Source: Methylophaga sp.
GTDB taxonomy: Bacteria > Pseudomonadota > Gammaproteobacteria > Nitrosococcales > Methylophagaceae
Reading direction: 5' to 3'
DNA length: 64,000 nucleotides
Assembly: GCA_002733505.1 (NCBI GenBank)
Contig: NVVW01000007.1
Location: forward strand, 30,616 to 94,615
Notes under the pieces: generated by a model
Databases searched by the model: none
What the model was told of the DNA's origin: nothing
Seen by the model: the letters and a program-made list of their open reading frames with translations, nothing else
Made by a program: the position numbers and the translations under genes
Part shown: in pieces, positions 25,362-37,200 of the stretch
How positions within the stretch are numbered: position 1 is the stretch's first letter
Layout: every line of letters starts with the position of its first letter

Positions 25362-26579
25362 ATGTTAGATATTCAAACAATTAGAAAAGATTTCCCTATA
25401 CTTGATCAGCAAGTTAATGGTTACCCTTTAGTATATTTAGATAATGCAGCTACCAGTCAAAAGCCTGTGCAAGTCATTGATGCAGTAGCTAATTATTATC
25501 GACAAGACAATGCTAACGTACATCGTGGCGTACATCTCTTAAGCCAGCGTGCCACTGATGCTTATGAAGGTGCTCGTAGCAAAGTACGCGGCTTTTTAAA
25601 TGCAAATTCAGATAAAGAAATTGTATTTGTTCGGGGTGCAACCGAAGCAATCAATTTAATTGCTCAAAGCTTTGTTAGACCGAACATAAAGGCGGGCGAC
25701 GAAATTGTCATTAGCCATATGGAGCATCACGCTAATATCGTGCCGTGGCAGATGTTGTGCGAGCAAACGGGTGCGATTTTAAAAATTATCCCCATGACCA
25801 CAGTGGGCGAACTTGATTTATCGACTATTGATGAACTGCTCAATGAACGTACAAAAATTTTAGCAGTGGGGCATGTATCTAATGCACTAGGCACGATTAA
25901 TCCAATTAAAGAGCTGATCAGAAAAGCGCATGCTAAAGGTATTCCTGTGTTAATTGATGGCGCCCAAGCGGTGCCACATATGGTAGTTGATGTTCAGCAG
26001 TTGGATTGTGATTTTTATGTGTTATCAGGTCATAAAATGTTTGCGCCAACCGGCATTGGGGCACTATATGGCAAGCAAGAGTTATTAGCAGCGATGCCGC
26101 CGTGGCAGGGTGGTGGCGATATGATTTTATCGGTTAGTTTTGAACACACTCAATACAATGAACTACCTTATAAATTTGAAGCAGGTACGCCGAATATTGC
26201 GGGTGCAATTGGAATGGGTGTTGCAATTGACTATATGCAGAACTTAGGTATTGCTAATCTAGCTCAGCACGAACATGATTTGTTAGTCGCCGCCACAGAA
26301 AAAGTGACAGCATTAGAAGGTGTCAGAATCATTGGTACGGCTAAACAAAAAGCCAGTGTATTGTCATTTATGATTGAAGGTGTGCATCCACATGATGTGG
26401 GTACGATATTCGATCAACAGGGTGTGGCTATTCGTACAGGTCATCATTGTGCTCAACCAGTAATGCAGTTCTTTGGTATAGCCGCTACAGCACGAGCATC
26501 ATTTGCTTTTTATAATACGATGGAAGAAGTGGACGCACTTATCGATAGTATCAAAAAAGTACAGGAATTATTCGCATGA
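25362..26579 (+). CDS. sufS: Cysteine desulfurase SufS
   Basis: This 405-residue PLP enzyme converts cysteine to alanine and a protein-bound persulfide. The PLP Lys lies in LSGHKMFAPTGIG and the catalytic Cys in RTGHHCAQPVM, the RXGHHCA form of group II desulfurases. The N-terminus (IRKDFPILDQQVNGYPLVYL) is standard. It overlaps sufU by 4 bases, consistent with sulfur transfer from SufS to SufU. Confidence 0.97.
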   Translation: MLDIQTIRKDFPILDQQVNGYPLVYLDNAATSQKPVQVIDAVANYYRQDNANVHRGVHLLSQRATDAYEGARSKVRGFLNANSDKEIVFVRGATEAINLIAQSFVRPNIKAGDEIVISHMEHHANIVPWQMLCEQTGAILKIIPMTTVGELDLSTIDELLNERTKILAVGHVSNALGTINPIKELIRKAHAKGIPVLIDGAQAVPHMVVDVQQLDCDFYVLSGHKMFAPTGIGALYGKQELLAAMPPWQGGGDMILSVSFEHTQYNELPYKFEAGTPNIAGAIGMGVAIDYMQNLGIANLAQHEHDLLVAATEKVTALEGVRIIGTAKQKASVLSFMIEGVHPHDVGTIFDQQGVAIRTGHHCAQPVMQFFGIAATARASFAFYNTMEEVDALIDSIKKVQELFA

Positions 26580-27025
26580 GTGCTAATTTAAGAGATCTCT
26601 ATCAACAGGTGATAATGGATCACAATAAAAAACCACGTAATTTTCGTGAGATGGATAATGCCAATCATTTAGCTCACGGTAATAATCCCTTATGTGGTGA
26701 TGCGTTAGTGGTATTTGTTAAGCTTGATGATGATGTGATTGAAGATCTTAGTTTTCAAGGCAGTGGCTGCGCTATTTCAGTGGCATCAGCTTCATTGATG
26801 ACCGAAGCATTAAAAGGCAAAACATTAGAACAAGCTGAGCATATTTATCAACAAATGCATAAACAATTAACCGGCGAAGAATTTGAGCAAACGGCCTTAG
26901 GAAAACTAGCAGTGCTAGGCGGTGTTAAAGAATTCCCAGCACGTGTTAAATGTGCAACATTATCGTGGCATACCATGCATGCAGCAATGGATAGTGATCA
27001 CGATATTTCAGTAACTACAGAATAA
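26576..27025 (+). CDS. sufU: SufU-like sulfur acceptor / scaffold
   Basis: The 149-residue protein is of the IscU fold with C40 and D42 (NPLCGD), C65 (GSGCAIS) and C126 (ARVKCATLSW). The insertion between the second and third cysteine (residues about 80-120, GKTLEQAEHIYQQMHKQLTG) marks SufU rather than IscU. It accepts persulfide from SufS. Having sufU instead of sufE in the operon is more typical of Gram-positive bacteria but is known in some proteobacteria. Confidence 0.93.
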   Translation: MSANLRDLYQQVIMDHNKKPRNFREMDNANHLAHGNNPLCGDALVVFVKLDDDVIEDLSFQGSGCAISVASASLMTEALKGKTLEQAEHIYQQMHKQLTGEEFEQTALGKLAVLGGVKEFPARVKCATLSWHTMHAAMDSDHDISVTTE

Positions 27026-27040
27026 CAGAAGGTAGAGATC

Positions 27041-27373
27041 ATGAGTGAACATTATTTTGATATTAGCCCTGAAGAGCTGAAAGACGATGTAATTGAGATG
27101 TTAAAAACCATCTACGATCCAGAGATCCCTATAAACATTTATGAACTGGGATTAATTTATGATATTAAAATTAGCGATGAAAACAATGTTGACATTAATA
27201 TGACGCTAACGGCACCAGGTTGTCCGGTAGCCCAAACATTCCCTGGTGATATTGAATCCAAAGTATCTACCGTACCTAACGTAAATAAAGTTAAGGTTGA
27301 GCTTGTCTGGCATCCAGTATGGACTAAAGATATGATGAGTGAGGCTGCGCAACTTCAATTAGGTATGTTCTAA
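27041..27373 (+). CDS. sufT: SUF-associated DUF59/MIP18 protein SufT
   Basis: The 110-residue protein has MLKTIYDPEIPINIYELGLI and NMTLTAPGCPVAQTFPGDIE, the conserved core of the MIP18/DUF59 family with its reactive Cys. SufT helps mature Fe-S proteins. It closes the operon; its stop overlaps the stop of the convergent downstream gene by 4 bases. AGAAGGTAGAG provides the ribosome-binding site. Confidence 0.92.
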   Translation: MSEHYFDISPEELKDDVIEMLKTIYDPEIPINIYELGLIYDIKISDENNVDINMTLTAPGCPVAQTFPGDIESKVSTVPNVNKVKVELVWHPVWTKDMMSEAAQLQLGMF

Positions 27374-29100
27374 AGGCCTATTTCTTCGCAGCGCAAATGG
27401 ATAGTTTTTAATGCTTTATCATTAGGATAAATAGTTAAACCTTCTCTTGTGATCTCGCAGGCATGCTCATTGTTTTGCAAATAACTTAAGGCTTCAACCG
27501 TTAGCTTGTAATATAAAATATGTGGGTTGCGTTTTAACTCCTGCTCGCTCCAGTCAGCAAACATACGAACATTATCATCAAGACCAAACTTAACGCTATT
27601 AAAAAACAGTGAGCTTATCATTGTTTCTGTTGCCAGTTGTTTGAAATAAGGGTTCTGCATAGACAAATGAAATGACTTGTCGGCAGAAGATTTCTTCAAT
27701 AAAAAATCTTTGAACTCTAGTGTGGATGCCATAGTGTGAGCTAAAAACCCAGCCACAGCTAACCCCCCTAAAACCGCAAAGACTTTAATTGAGTTTCTGG
27801 CCGCATTAGAAAGAATCACTTTACGCCTGCGATGAAAAGGATGCGTTACCGTAAATAAGATAATTAAAAATACAAACCAATGGCTGGCGGAGATGTAAAA
27901 GGGTAGCTCCACCTGTGTGTGTAACGTGATGGGTAATAGGAGTGCAGCATAGGCATATCTTCTGCTAGGAGGTAGTTTTTTTAGTGTCAGTAATAGGGCA
28001 ATTAAAAATAGTAATAAGCCTGTACCTGCTACCAGTCCACCTTCCATCAACCAGAAAATAGTTTCGTTATGAGGGTGTGCTACCCGTTGATTAGGTAAAT
28101 TAGCATTAGGGTGATCAGCATAGAATTGCGGTTTTCCTAATTGCCATACCCGAATAAAACTGCCTATTCCATGTCCAAAAATCGGCTGTTCTTTAAAGGC
28201 ATCGTAGGCAATGGTATAGATGCCTAAGCGTGCTGAACCTGAGAAGCCTGAGTTGATAGCCGTTGTTTTTTCTAATGCGTTAGCTAGACCGTGTTCACGT
28301 TCAATAATACTGGCAGAGAAAATTGAGCTAATAATTATTACCGTAATTATTAGCCAACGTTTTTTATCAAGCATAACGGTATGCCAGCGACTAAGTAGGA
28401 GTAAAGGTAATGCCAATATAAATGCTAGCGCACCGACGCGAGAGCCGGAATAACTGACAATAAATGCACCCAAAGCAATTGCAAGTAGGATCAACCAAAA
28501 CCGCCATTGTTTGCCATGGCGGATGTAAGGTCGGGTTGATAACCAGAGTGCGGTAATAATACTGGTGACTTGAAAACTAGCTTGGTTATTAATTTGTTGG
28601 AATAGCCCTGTTGGAATGCCACTAGGATTGATAGGTAGCCACGAAGGCAACTTAGTAACGAATATGATTTGTGCTAGACCCACAATAGAGTGGAGTAAGG
28701 CTGACATGACAATTAAAAATAAAAGTCGGTCAATGCGACCTTGTTTTAAACCATGTTGATAAAGACCAAAGAAAAATAATAGCCCGCCCCAGATATACAA
28801 TAGCCTAAACACCCAAGTGCTGGCTATTTCTACCCCTGCTGACATGCCACTAAAAAAGGCGACGATAGGGAAGGCCATAATTAATAAAAAGTAACGGGGA
28901 ATATGAAAATATTTTGCTTGGCTGAATTTATATAAAGAATAAAAGCTAATTACAGAAGCAAAAAACCAGATCACAATGTTGTTAGGAATACGAAATCCTG
29001 TACCGCCGATATTAGGGTGAAAATAAAAAGGAGAAACTAGTAATAAGGTGACTAATAGCCATTCAATGGGTTTTAAGGTGGAAAAACGACTTGTCTTCAT
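27370..29100 (-). CDS. O-oligosaccharyltransferase / O-antigen ligase-like protein (PglL/Wzy_C type)
   Basis: The 576-residue membrane protein has about 12 predicted helices. The large periplasmic loop carries HPHNETIFWLMEGGL, the Wzy_C motif with key His. The stretch GLFQQINNQASFQVTSIITA is close to the PglL_A motif of pilin-type protein O-glycosylation ligases, and a soluble C-terminal domain follows (Wzy_C_2-like). PglL-type enzymes attach glycan to pilins and other exported proteins in the periplasm. The pilin-like genes are about 16 kb away, so a link is only suggestive. A lipopolysaccharide O-antigen ligase is the main alternative. Confidence 0.8.
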   Translation of the reverse strand: MKTSRFSTLKPIEWLLVTLLLVSPFYFHPNIGGTGFRIPNNIVIWFFASVISFYSLYKFSQAKYFHIPRYFLLIMAFPIVAFFSGMSAGVEIASTWVFRLLYIWGGLLFFFGLYQHGLKQGRIDRLLFLIVMSALLHSIVGLAQIIFVTKLPSWLPINPSGIPTGLFQQINNQASFQVTSIITALWLSTRPYIRHGKQWRFWLILLAIALGAFIVSYSGSRVGALAFILALPLLLLSRWHTVMLDKKRWLIITVIIISSIFSASIIEREHGLANALEKTTAINSGFSGSARLGIYTIAYDAFKEQPIFGHGIGSFIRVWQLGKPQFYADHPNANLPNQRVAHPHNETIFWLMEGGLVAGTGLLLFLIALLLTLKKLPPSRRYAYAALLLPITLHTQVELPFYISASHWFVFLIILFTVTHPFHRRRKVILSNAARNSIKVFAVLGGLAVAGFLAHTMASTLEFKDFLLKKSSADKSFHLSMQNPYFKQLATETMISSLFFNSVKFGLDDNVRMFADWSEQELKRNPHILYYKLTVEALSYLQNNEHACEITREGLTIYPNDKALKTIHLRCEEIGL

Positions 29101-29178
29101 TTTATTTCAATTGTTCAAGTGATAATCACGGGTATAATAGCTTATATTAATTAAGAATAAACATCGAAACTAGAATAT

Positions 29179-30861
29179 ATGAGCAAATCAACTGAACTTT
29201 CATACGCTGGCATCACTTTGTTGAGCATGCCTTTATTAAATAAAGGCACGGCTTTTAGTGACGATGAACGCGAAGAATTTAATTTGCTTGGTTTGCTGCC
29301 CAAAAAACATGAAACACTGCAACAACAAGTCCAAAGGGCATACACACAATATTCCAGCTTCGAAAAGCCTATTAAGAAGCATATTTATTTGCGTGCAATG
29401 CAAGATAATAATGAAACCTTATTTTATCGTTTAGTGCAAGATCATCTGGAAGAAATGATGCCTATCATTTACACGCCTGTGGTCGGCGAAGCATGCGAAC
29501 GATTCTCTGAAATTTATCGACGTGCACGTGGTTTATTTATAGCGTATCCAGATCGTGACCAAATTGATGACATGCTGGCTAATGTCGCCGAGCAAGATAT
29601 AAAAGTGATTGTGGTCACCGATGGCAGCCGTATTCTTGGTCTGGGTGATCAGGGTATTGGCGGTATGGGGATCCCGATTGGCAAATTATCTTTATATACC
29701 GCATGTGCCGGCATTAATCCTGCTAACACTCTACCTATAACCTTAGATGTGGGTACTAATAATCAACAATTATTAGACGATCCCTTATATATGGGATGGC
29801 ATCATCAACGCATTGAACCTCAGCAATATGATGAGTTCTTAGAATTTTTTGTATCGGCTGTGAAAAAACGCTGGCCATCCGTGTTATTGCAGTTTGAAGA
29901 TTTTGAACAGGCTAAGGCATTGCCATTACTCAATCGTTACCGTGATCAAATTTGTTGCTTTAATGATGATATTCAAGGCACAGCGGCAGTCACGGTAGGC
30001 ACATTATTAGCAGCGAGCCATGTCAAAAATGAAACGCTGTCACAACAACGCATTGTATTTGTGGGTGCGGGTGCTGCTGGTTGTGGTATAGCAGAACAAA
30101 TTGTTGCACAAATGTGTGCAGAAGGTATTTCTGAATATCAAGCGCGTAGCCAAATATTTATGGTGGGCCGTAATGGCTTGCTGGTAGAAGGTTCTACAGA
30201 AGTATTAGATTTCCAACAAAATCTGGCTCAAAAAAAATCAGCTGTGGCGGATTGGGGCATTGCTAATGAATATGCTTCTTTAATTGAAGTAATGCAGTTT
30301 GCTAAACCGACAGTGTTGATCGGTGTATCTGGCCAGCCAAGTTTATTCACAGAATCTATAATTAAAGCGATGCAACAAGGCTACAAACGCCCAATAGTGT
30401 TTCCATTAAGCAATCCATCGAAAAAAATTGAAGCCACGCCACAACAACTTATTGAATGGACAGATGGCCAAGCACTTATTGCCACAGGCAGCCCATTTGA
30501 TTCTGTTGAATATAAAGGAGACGTATTTTCTATTCCGCAGTGTAACAATAGTTATATTTTCCCGGGCTTTGGTTTAGCGGTAGTGGCAGCAAATATAACT
30601 AGAATTACGGATGAAATGTTAATGAAATCAAGCGAAGTGCTTGCACAAGCATCGCCTGTTGTTATTAAAGGAAAGGGTGCATTATTACCCGCCTTAACGG
30701 ATATTGCTGAATTGAGTAAAAAGATTGCTTTCGCAGTGGCTAAAATAGCTCAACAACAAGGCTTTGCTGAGAAAATAACGGATCAACAGTTAAATGACAC
30801 GATTGAAAAAAACTTTTGGCTGCCGGAATATAAACAATACACACGACGGGCAAGCAGTTAA
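29179..30861 (+). CDS. maeA: NAD-dependent malic enzyme
   Basis: The 560-residue enzyme decarboxylates malate to pyruvate with NAD. Signatures are [20 protein letters not shown], the active-site stretch [40 protein letters not shown] and the Rossmann motif [18 protein letters not shown]. Length fits the large NAD-specific form (SfcA/MaeA). It is a lone gene, separated from neighbours by short gaps. Confidence 0.95.
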   Translation: MSKSTELSYAGITLLSMPLLNKGTAFSDDEREEFNLLGLLPKKHETLQQQVQRAYTQYSSFEKPIKKHIYLRAMQDNNETLFYRLVQDHLEEMMPIIYTPVVGEACERFSEIYRRARGLFIAYPDRDQIDDMLANVAEQDIKVIVVTDGSRILGLGDQGIGGMGIPIGKLSLYTACAGINPANTLPITLDVGTNNQQLLDDPLYMGWHHQRIEPQQYDEFLEFFVSAVKKRWPSVLLQFEDFEQAKALPLLNRYRDQICCFNDDIQGTAAVTVGTLLAASHVKNETLSQQRIVFVGAGAAGCGIAEQIVAQMCAEGISEYQARSQIFMVGRNGLLVEGSTEVLDFQQNLAQKKSAVADWGIANEYASLIEVMQFAKPTVLIGVSGQPSLFTESIIKAMQQGYKRPIVFPLSNPSKKIEATPQQLIEWTDGQALIATGSPFDSVEYKGDVFSIPQCNNSYIFPGFGLAVVAANITRITDEMLMKSSEVLAQASPVVIKGKGALLPALTDIAELSKKIAFAVAKIAQQQGFAEKITDQQLNDTIEKNFWLPEYKQYTRRASS

Positions 30862-30898
30862 GTTTGAAAGCAATTAATTATAATGTTGAGGTTTGCTA

Positions 30899-31405
30899 AT
30901 GGCATTTACTTTATATCTTATGCGTCACGCCAAATCAGATTGGTCGGCTGCGGATAGTTCAGATTTTGACCGACCGATTAATGCGCGTGGTGAGCGCAGT
31001 GCAATAGCAATAGGTCGATGGCTGGTTAATAATAATCATATTCCGCAACAGATTGTTTCATCACCGGCGATGCGAGCAAAACAAACAACGGAGCTAGTGG
31101 CGGCGGCATTTACGGGTAGTTCACCTGATAACATTAGTTACCAACAAGATCTGTATCTCGCCAGTGTAAAAATGCTATCACAGCTTATCCACAACCATAA
31201 AACCAAACTGAATAGTTTGATGGTGGTGGCTCATAACCCTGGGCTGGAAGACTTAGTAGAACACTTATTAGCAGAGTCAGATAACGGCATTACATCAATA
31301 ACAACAGCAAATATGGCAATATTTGAATACCCAGACAGTGCGTTTGACATTAATAGTGATAAAGGAAAATTAATTCAATTTATAAGGCCAAATGAAATAA
31401 GTTGA
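30899..31405 (+). CDS. sixA: SixA-like histidine phosphatase
   Basis: The 168-residue protein has the RHG-type motif LYLMRHAKSDWS, the second conserved Arg/Ser cluster VSSPAMRAKQTTEL and VVAHNPGLEDLVEHLL with the second catalytic His. This is the SixA branch of histidine phosphatases, which can remove phosphate from HPt domains. The ATG at 30899 has GAGG 7 bases upstream; a TTG 6 bases earlier is less likely. Substrate is unknown. Confidence 0.85.
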   Translation: MAFTLYLMRHAKSDWSAADSSDFDRPINARGERSAIAIGRWLVNNNHIPQQIVSSPAMRAKQTTELVAAAFTGSSPDNISYQQDLYLASVKMLSQLIHNHKTKLNSLMVVAHNPGLEDLVEHLLAESDNGITSITTANMAIFEYPDSAFDINSDKGKLIQFIRPNEIS

Positions 31406-31432
31406 TAATATTCCCACTAAAAACATAAGCTA

Positions 31433-34186
31433 TTAAATTAAAGAATCTCGTTGCTGTTGTAACTGCGATAAAGCCTGATCCATGTCAGCCAATTTAGCAC
31501 GCTCTTTTTGAACCACTTCAGCAGGTGCTTTAGCGGTATAGTTTTCGTTGTTTAATTTACCTGAAGATTGTTTTATAAGCTTTTCTAATTTAACAATTTC
31601 TTTATCTAGACGTTGAATCTCAGCATCTTTATCAATTAAGCCTTCTAATGGAATTAGAATTTCCATTTTACCCACTAATGCGGTTGAGGCTGCTGGTGCT
31701 TCACCTTCCAAAATCTCAATTTTTTCGAGGTTAGCTAAGCGACTTAAGAAATCGCGGTTAGCTTCAAGTCGAGCCTGATCTTCAACAGTACTGTCCTTAA
31801 GTAATACCGGTAATTGTTTCTTCGGGGGGATATTCATTTGCGAACGGATAGAGCGAATGCCGGTAACGAATTCCATCATCCATTCCATATCAGCTACGGC
31901 AGTAACATCAATTTTACTATCATCGGCAACAGGATATGGTTGAGTCATAATAGTATCACCTGACTTGCCAGCAAGCGGGGCTACAGTTTGCCAAATTTCT
32001 TCAGTAATAAAAGGCATAATGGGGTGGGTTAGCCGTAATGTGGTTTCTAATACGCGAAGCAAGGTACGACGAGTGCCACGCTTAGCCGCATCAGAAGCAC
32101 TGTCATTATTAAGCACAGGTTTAGAAAGCTCTAAGTACCAGTCACAATAATTGTTCCAGATAAAGTCATAAATACCTTGTGCGGCATGATCAAATCGATA
32201 GGCTTCAATAGCTACGGTGACTTCTTGCTCTGTAGTTTGTAGCTTAGAAATGATCCAGCGATCAGCTAGGCTTAATTCCACCTCATTATTATCAATACCG
32301 TTATCTTGCCCTTGCGTATTCATCAATACATAACGCGCGGCATTCCATAACTTATTACAGAAATTACGATAGCCGCCAATACGGCTCATATCAAAATTAA
32401 TATCACGCCCCGTTGAAGCTAATGATGCAAAGGTAAAACGTAGAGCATCAGTGCCATGAGATTCAATGCCCTCGGGGAATTCTTTGCGTGTTGCTTTTTC
32501 AATTTTAGGCGCATTTTTGGGTTGCATTAGCCCTGTAGTACGCTTTTCAACCAAAGATTCCAAGTCAATCCCATCGATAATATCAATAGGATCAAGCACG
32601 TTTCCTTTCGATTTTGACATTTTATGACCGTGTGAATCACGTACTAAGCCATGGATATAGACTTCTTTAAATGGCACATCGTCCATAAATTTAAGACCCA
32701 TCATCATCATTCTGGCTACCCAGAAAAAGATAATATCAAAGCCAGTGACTAATACGCTGGTGGGATACCATGTTTTTAATGCTTCAGTCTTTTCAGGCCA
32801 ACCTAATGTTGAAAATGGCCATAAAGCGGATGAAAACCAAGTGTCGAGCACGTCTTCATCTTGGCGCAACACAATGTTGTCAGCTAAATTGTGTTTAGTT
32901 CGCACCGCAGCTTCATCATGACCCACATACACGCCGCCCTCTTCATCATACCAAGCAGGAATGCGATGTCCCCACCAGATTTGACGTGAAATACACCAAT
33001 CTTGAATGCCATCCATCCAGTTATAGAATGTTTTGTCCCAATTTCCGGGTACAAATTTAATTTTACCTTGTTGTACGGCTTTAACCGCAGGTTCAGCTAG
33101 CACATCGGCTTTTACATACCATTGATCCGTTAATAACGGCTCAATCACAGCGCCACTACGATCACCGCGTGGCACCATTAAGGTGTGGTCTTTAATACTT
33201 TCTAATAGACCAAGTGCATCAAGATCTTCAACAATTTGTTTGCGGGCATCATAGCGATCAAGGCCACGATATTTCTCAGGGGCTTCATCATTGATAGCGG
33301 CATCAATAGTCAGAATATTGTATTTTGGTAGATCATGACGTTGACCCATCTCCGCATCGTTAAAATCATGTGCTGGTGTTATTTTTACACAGCCTGTTCC
33401 AAACTCTGGATCAACATAATTATCAGCAATAATGGGGATCTCACGACCTACTAATGGCAAAGTAAGTGTTTTGCCAATTAGATGTTGGTAGCGCTTATCA
33501 TCAGGGTGAACAGCAACAGCCGAATCACCTAGCATGGTTTCGGGTCGAGTGGTTGCCACTACTAAGTGACCGCTACCATCGGTGAGAGGGTAACGGAAAT
33601 GCCACATATGACCCGCCTCTTCTTCAGACAACACTTCGAGATCAGATACCGCAGTGTGCAAAACCGGATCCCAATTTACTAATCGTTTGCCACGATAAAT
33701 GAGACCTTCATCAAATAATTGCACAAAAACATTTTTTACAGATTCGGATAAGCCTTCATCCATAGTGAAGCGTTCACGGCTCCAATCCATTGACGTACCC
33801 ATGCGGCGTAATTGATTGGTGATTTCGCTACCGGATTGTTGTTTCCAATCCCAAATGCGGTCAACAAATTTGTCACGACCTAAATCATGACGTGTTTTAC
33901 CTTCGGTATTAAGTTGACGTTCAACCACCATTTGAGTGGCAATGCCCGCATGGTCAGTGCCTGCTTGCCATAAGGTGTTGTCACCTTTCATGCGATGGTA
34001 GCGAATCAAGGTATCCATTATGGTGTCTTGGAAGGCATGCCCCATATGCAATCTTCCGGTAACATTGGGAGGCGGAAGCATGATTGCATAAGGTGTTCCC
34101 TCTCCAGACGGCTTAAAATTACCGTTACGCTCCCATGTTTGGTACGACTTTTGCTCTATTAAATTAGGGTTATAGGTTTTTTCCAT
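31433..34186 (-). CDS. valS: Valyl-tRNA synthetase
   Basis: The 917-residue class I synthetase has the HIGH box [15 protein letters not shown] and KMSKS box [13 protein letters not shown]. The editing domain includes [17 protein letters not shown] with its conserved Thr and Asp. The C-terminal 70 residues form the ValS coiled-coil ([20 protein letters not shown]). Complete and normal in length. Confidence 0.97.
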   Translation of the reverse strand: MEKTYNPNLIEQKSYQTWERNGNFKPSGEGTPYAIMLPPPNVTGRLHMGHAFQDTIMDTLIRYHRMKGDNTLWQAGTDHAGIATQMVVERQLNTEGKTRHDLGRDKFVDRIWDWKQQSGSEITNQLRRMGTSMDWSRERFTMDEGLSESVKNVFVQLFDEGLIYRGKRLVNWDPVLHTAVSDLEVLSEEEAGHMWHFRYPLTDGSGHLVVATTRPETMLGDSAVAVHPDDKRYQHLIGKTLTLPLVGREIPIIADNYVDPEFGTGCVKITPAHDFNDAEMGQRHDLPKYNILTIDAAINDEAPEKYRGLDRYDARKQIVEDLDALGLLESIKDHTLMVPRGDRSGAVIEPLLTDQWYVKADVLAEPAVKAVQQGKIKFVPGNWDKTFYNWMDGIQDWCISRQIWWGHRIPAWYDEEGGVYVGHDEAAVRTKHNLADNIVLRQDEDVLDTWFSSALWPFSTLGWPEKTEALKTWYPTSVLVTGFDIIFFWVARMMMMGLKFMDDVPFKEVYIHGLVRDSHGHKMSKSKGNVLDPIDIIDGIDLESLVEKRTTGLMQPKNAPKIEKATRKEFPEGIESHGTDALRFTFASLASTGRDINFDMSRIGGYRNFCNKLWNAARYVLMNTQGQDNGIDNNEVELSLADRWIISKLQTTEQEVTVAIEAYRFDHAAQGIYDFIWNNYCDWYLELSKPVLNNDSASDAAKRGTRRTLLRVLETTLRLTHPIMPFITEEIWQTVAPLAGKSGDTIMTQPYPVADDSKIDVTAVADMEWMMEFVTGIRSIRSQMNIPPKKQLPVLLKDSTVEDQARLEANRDFLSRLANLEKIEILEGEAPAASTALVGKMEILIPLEGLIDKDAEIQRLDKEIVKLEKLIKQSSGKLNNENYTAKAPAEVVQKERAKLADMDQALSQLQQQRDSLI

Positions 34187-34297
34187 GGTATTTTTAGGCT
34201 TGAAATATGACTATGAGTCGCGCATTATACAGTGATGTTAGCCAGCTAGACCATGGAGAGGCTGGATAATGTGCAATTTTATTTTTAAGGGTGATCG

Positions 34298-37200
34298 ATG
34301 AATCTTTCACGGAAGATAAGTGTGATAGTAATTATCAGCGTACTTTTGGTTTCGCTGATATCATTACTGACCTATTATCAGTATTCAAAACACACGTTAT
34401 TATCGTCTGAACTGCAAGAACTGCGCAGTCAAACTTCCGCAATGATAACTAATTATGAAAAAGTGGTGCAGCTGGCGTTGCCTAGTCTGCAGGCATTATC
34501 TCACCTATTACAAAGTGAATTGACAACCTCTAATGTTAATCAAACCACCTCATTTGACGCTAAAATAATACAATCTGATGATGGTGCATGGCGTAATGTT
34601 CGCGATAACTTTAGTGGTTTGCAGCAAGCAGGGATATTTTTACCGCCAGATATTGAGTTAACAGCGGACAGGAAAAGGTTTTATTCTACGGCGTTAAATG
34701 TCTTTGATATGTTTGGTTCTTCAGCAACATCTAACCCAGCTTTTAATAATATTTGGATGTTAGGCCATGATCGGAGTGAGATAATTTTTGATCGTGGCTT
34801 CCCTGATTTTGTTTATTCGATGGCAACGGATACGGATTATACTACAACGCCATGGATGACATTAGCATCACCTGCCAATAATCCCCAACGTACTATGAAG
34901 TGGACGCAGGCATTATTTGACCCCGTATCCAAAACATGGATGGTCAGTGCGGTTTTACCATTAGACATCAATGGCGAATGGATTGCGACACTAGGTATTG
35001 ATATGAGCTTAGATATACTTTTTTCACTGTTATATTCACAAAGTAGAGACTACAAGGGTGAGCAACATTTTTTAGTGGATAAATCGGGTCAATTTATTTT
35101 AGCTGGATCATGGCAACAGCAATTACAGGCTAGTCCAGAAGTATTTCATTTGGATGATACGCAACATGGTGTAATAGCGATGGTTGCAGAGAGAATCAAT
35201 ACCAACACGCAAATATTACCGCCTATTGAAATAGATGGAATAGAATATCGCGTTATTGCGAGCGAAACCCAGCCTAATGAGTGGCGCTATTTTCACCTAA
35301 TTCCTACAGCAGAAATTCTAAAACCACTAAAAAATTATTTACTAAAAGCGACAGCATTTATTTTATTTACAATATTGATGCTTGGCCTGTTTATTGATAA
35401 TGCCATACGGAAAATGGTAGTAACACCTTTATTGGAAATGGTTAAACGGGCGAACGTATACGCAACAGGGCAGTCTCCACCGATTAGCAAAATAAAGGGT
35501 TCAATAGAAATTGAACAATTAGATGATGCCTTACGAAAAATGCACAGTACATTAACCGTTGATACATTACAGTTATTGGAATCTGAACAGCGATATCGGC
35601 AAGTTGTCACCAATATTAATGAAGTTGTTATTCAAATTGGTAAAAATAAAGAATGGCAATTTTTGAGCCCGGTGTGGGAAGAGTTATCTGGGTTTTTATT
35701 AGAAGAGACATTATTTAAACCAATAAATGAATTTTTATCGCCAATTGACAGTGAATATGTAGACCATGTGCTTGCATTATTATTCTCAGGTGAACAAGAC
35801 ACTTGGGAAGGTGATGTTAGATTAAAGTGCAGTGATGAGCGTTACATTTGGGTGAGGTTTTCATTACATAGCAATAAAGAATCCCAACAAGCTGAACAGA
35901 GTATTTATGGCACGATTGAGAATATCCATATTAATCGAATCACGCATGAAGTTAATAAACTCCTTAGAGTAGCAGAACAAAAAGTACTTACATCGAATGT
36001 GACGATCTCAACGTTACTTGAATATATAACCGACGAATTGGTGTACATATTAGATATTTCATCGGTATGGGTGAAAATGTGTGTGGATAAGAAAAGTCAG
36101 GTTTTAAGCTATGCTGGTGAAGCATCAGATTTCTTATTTGAAGGCAAGATAACGTGGCCGGGGCTGCATGATAAAGAAGGTCCAGTGTATAAAAGTGTAC
36201 AACAGCACTTAATTGTCAGAGTAGCTGAGGACAATGAGTTGCCAAAGGAATGGCAGCAGCGCCTACATTATGATGGCATTAACGATAGTTTATTTTTACC
36301 TTTTTATATTGGTGGTGATACCAAAGCAGTGCTTGGGCTTCATGCATTTGAGTCGGGTATTTTTACGGAAGAGTTACAGTTAGTATTAACCAATTTTGCT
36401 GAAGGATTACGTCTTATTTGTAGAATGCTAGAAGATCAAAATCTAATGCGTCTTCATCGAGTGGCCGTTGAAAAAACAGCCAATGCAATTATGATTATTG
36501 ATGCAAATGGTGATATTGAATGGGTCAATGATGCTTTTGTTAAGCAAACATCTTATCGTTCAGATGAAGTAATAGGAAAAAAACTGAAAACATTAGAAGT
36601 AGAAAATTCTAATAATGATCTGTGGCAGAAAGTTAAATCAGGTGATGTTTGGAATGGCGAGCTAACCTATCGTAGAAAAGACGGTAGTACGATGATCGTG
36701 AATCAAACGGTAACCCCCTTATTTGATGATCTCAGTGAAATTACGCACTATATTGCAGTAAGTGAAGATATTACCGAACGCAGAGCTAATCACCAGCGTA
36801 TTGCTTTTATGGCAACGCACGATGAATTGACCAGTTTGCCAAATAGAAATTTATTGAATGATCGCTTGCAACAAGCCATTGAACATGCAAAACGGCAATC
36901 ATTAAAAATGGCCGTATTATTTATCGATATTGATCACTTTAAATATATTAATGATTCTTTAGGTCATCAAGTTGGTGATGAACTGTTGCAAATATTAGCC
37001 GTTAGACTGCAGTCGGTGTTACGAAAAGAAGATACAGTAGCCCGTTTTGGCGGCGATGAATTTGTGGTGTTATTAGCTAACATTGCTGAAATTAGTTATG
37101 TGAAAATAATAGCGACAAAATTATTAAATAAAATTAAATCACCCTATAAAATCATGGAGCATGAACTTCTTATCACCGGCAGTATAGGGATTAGCCTTTA

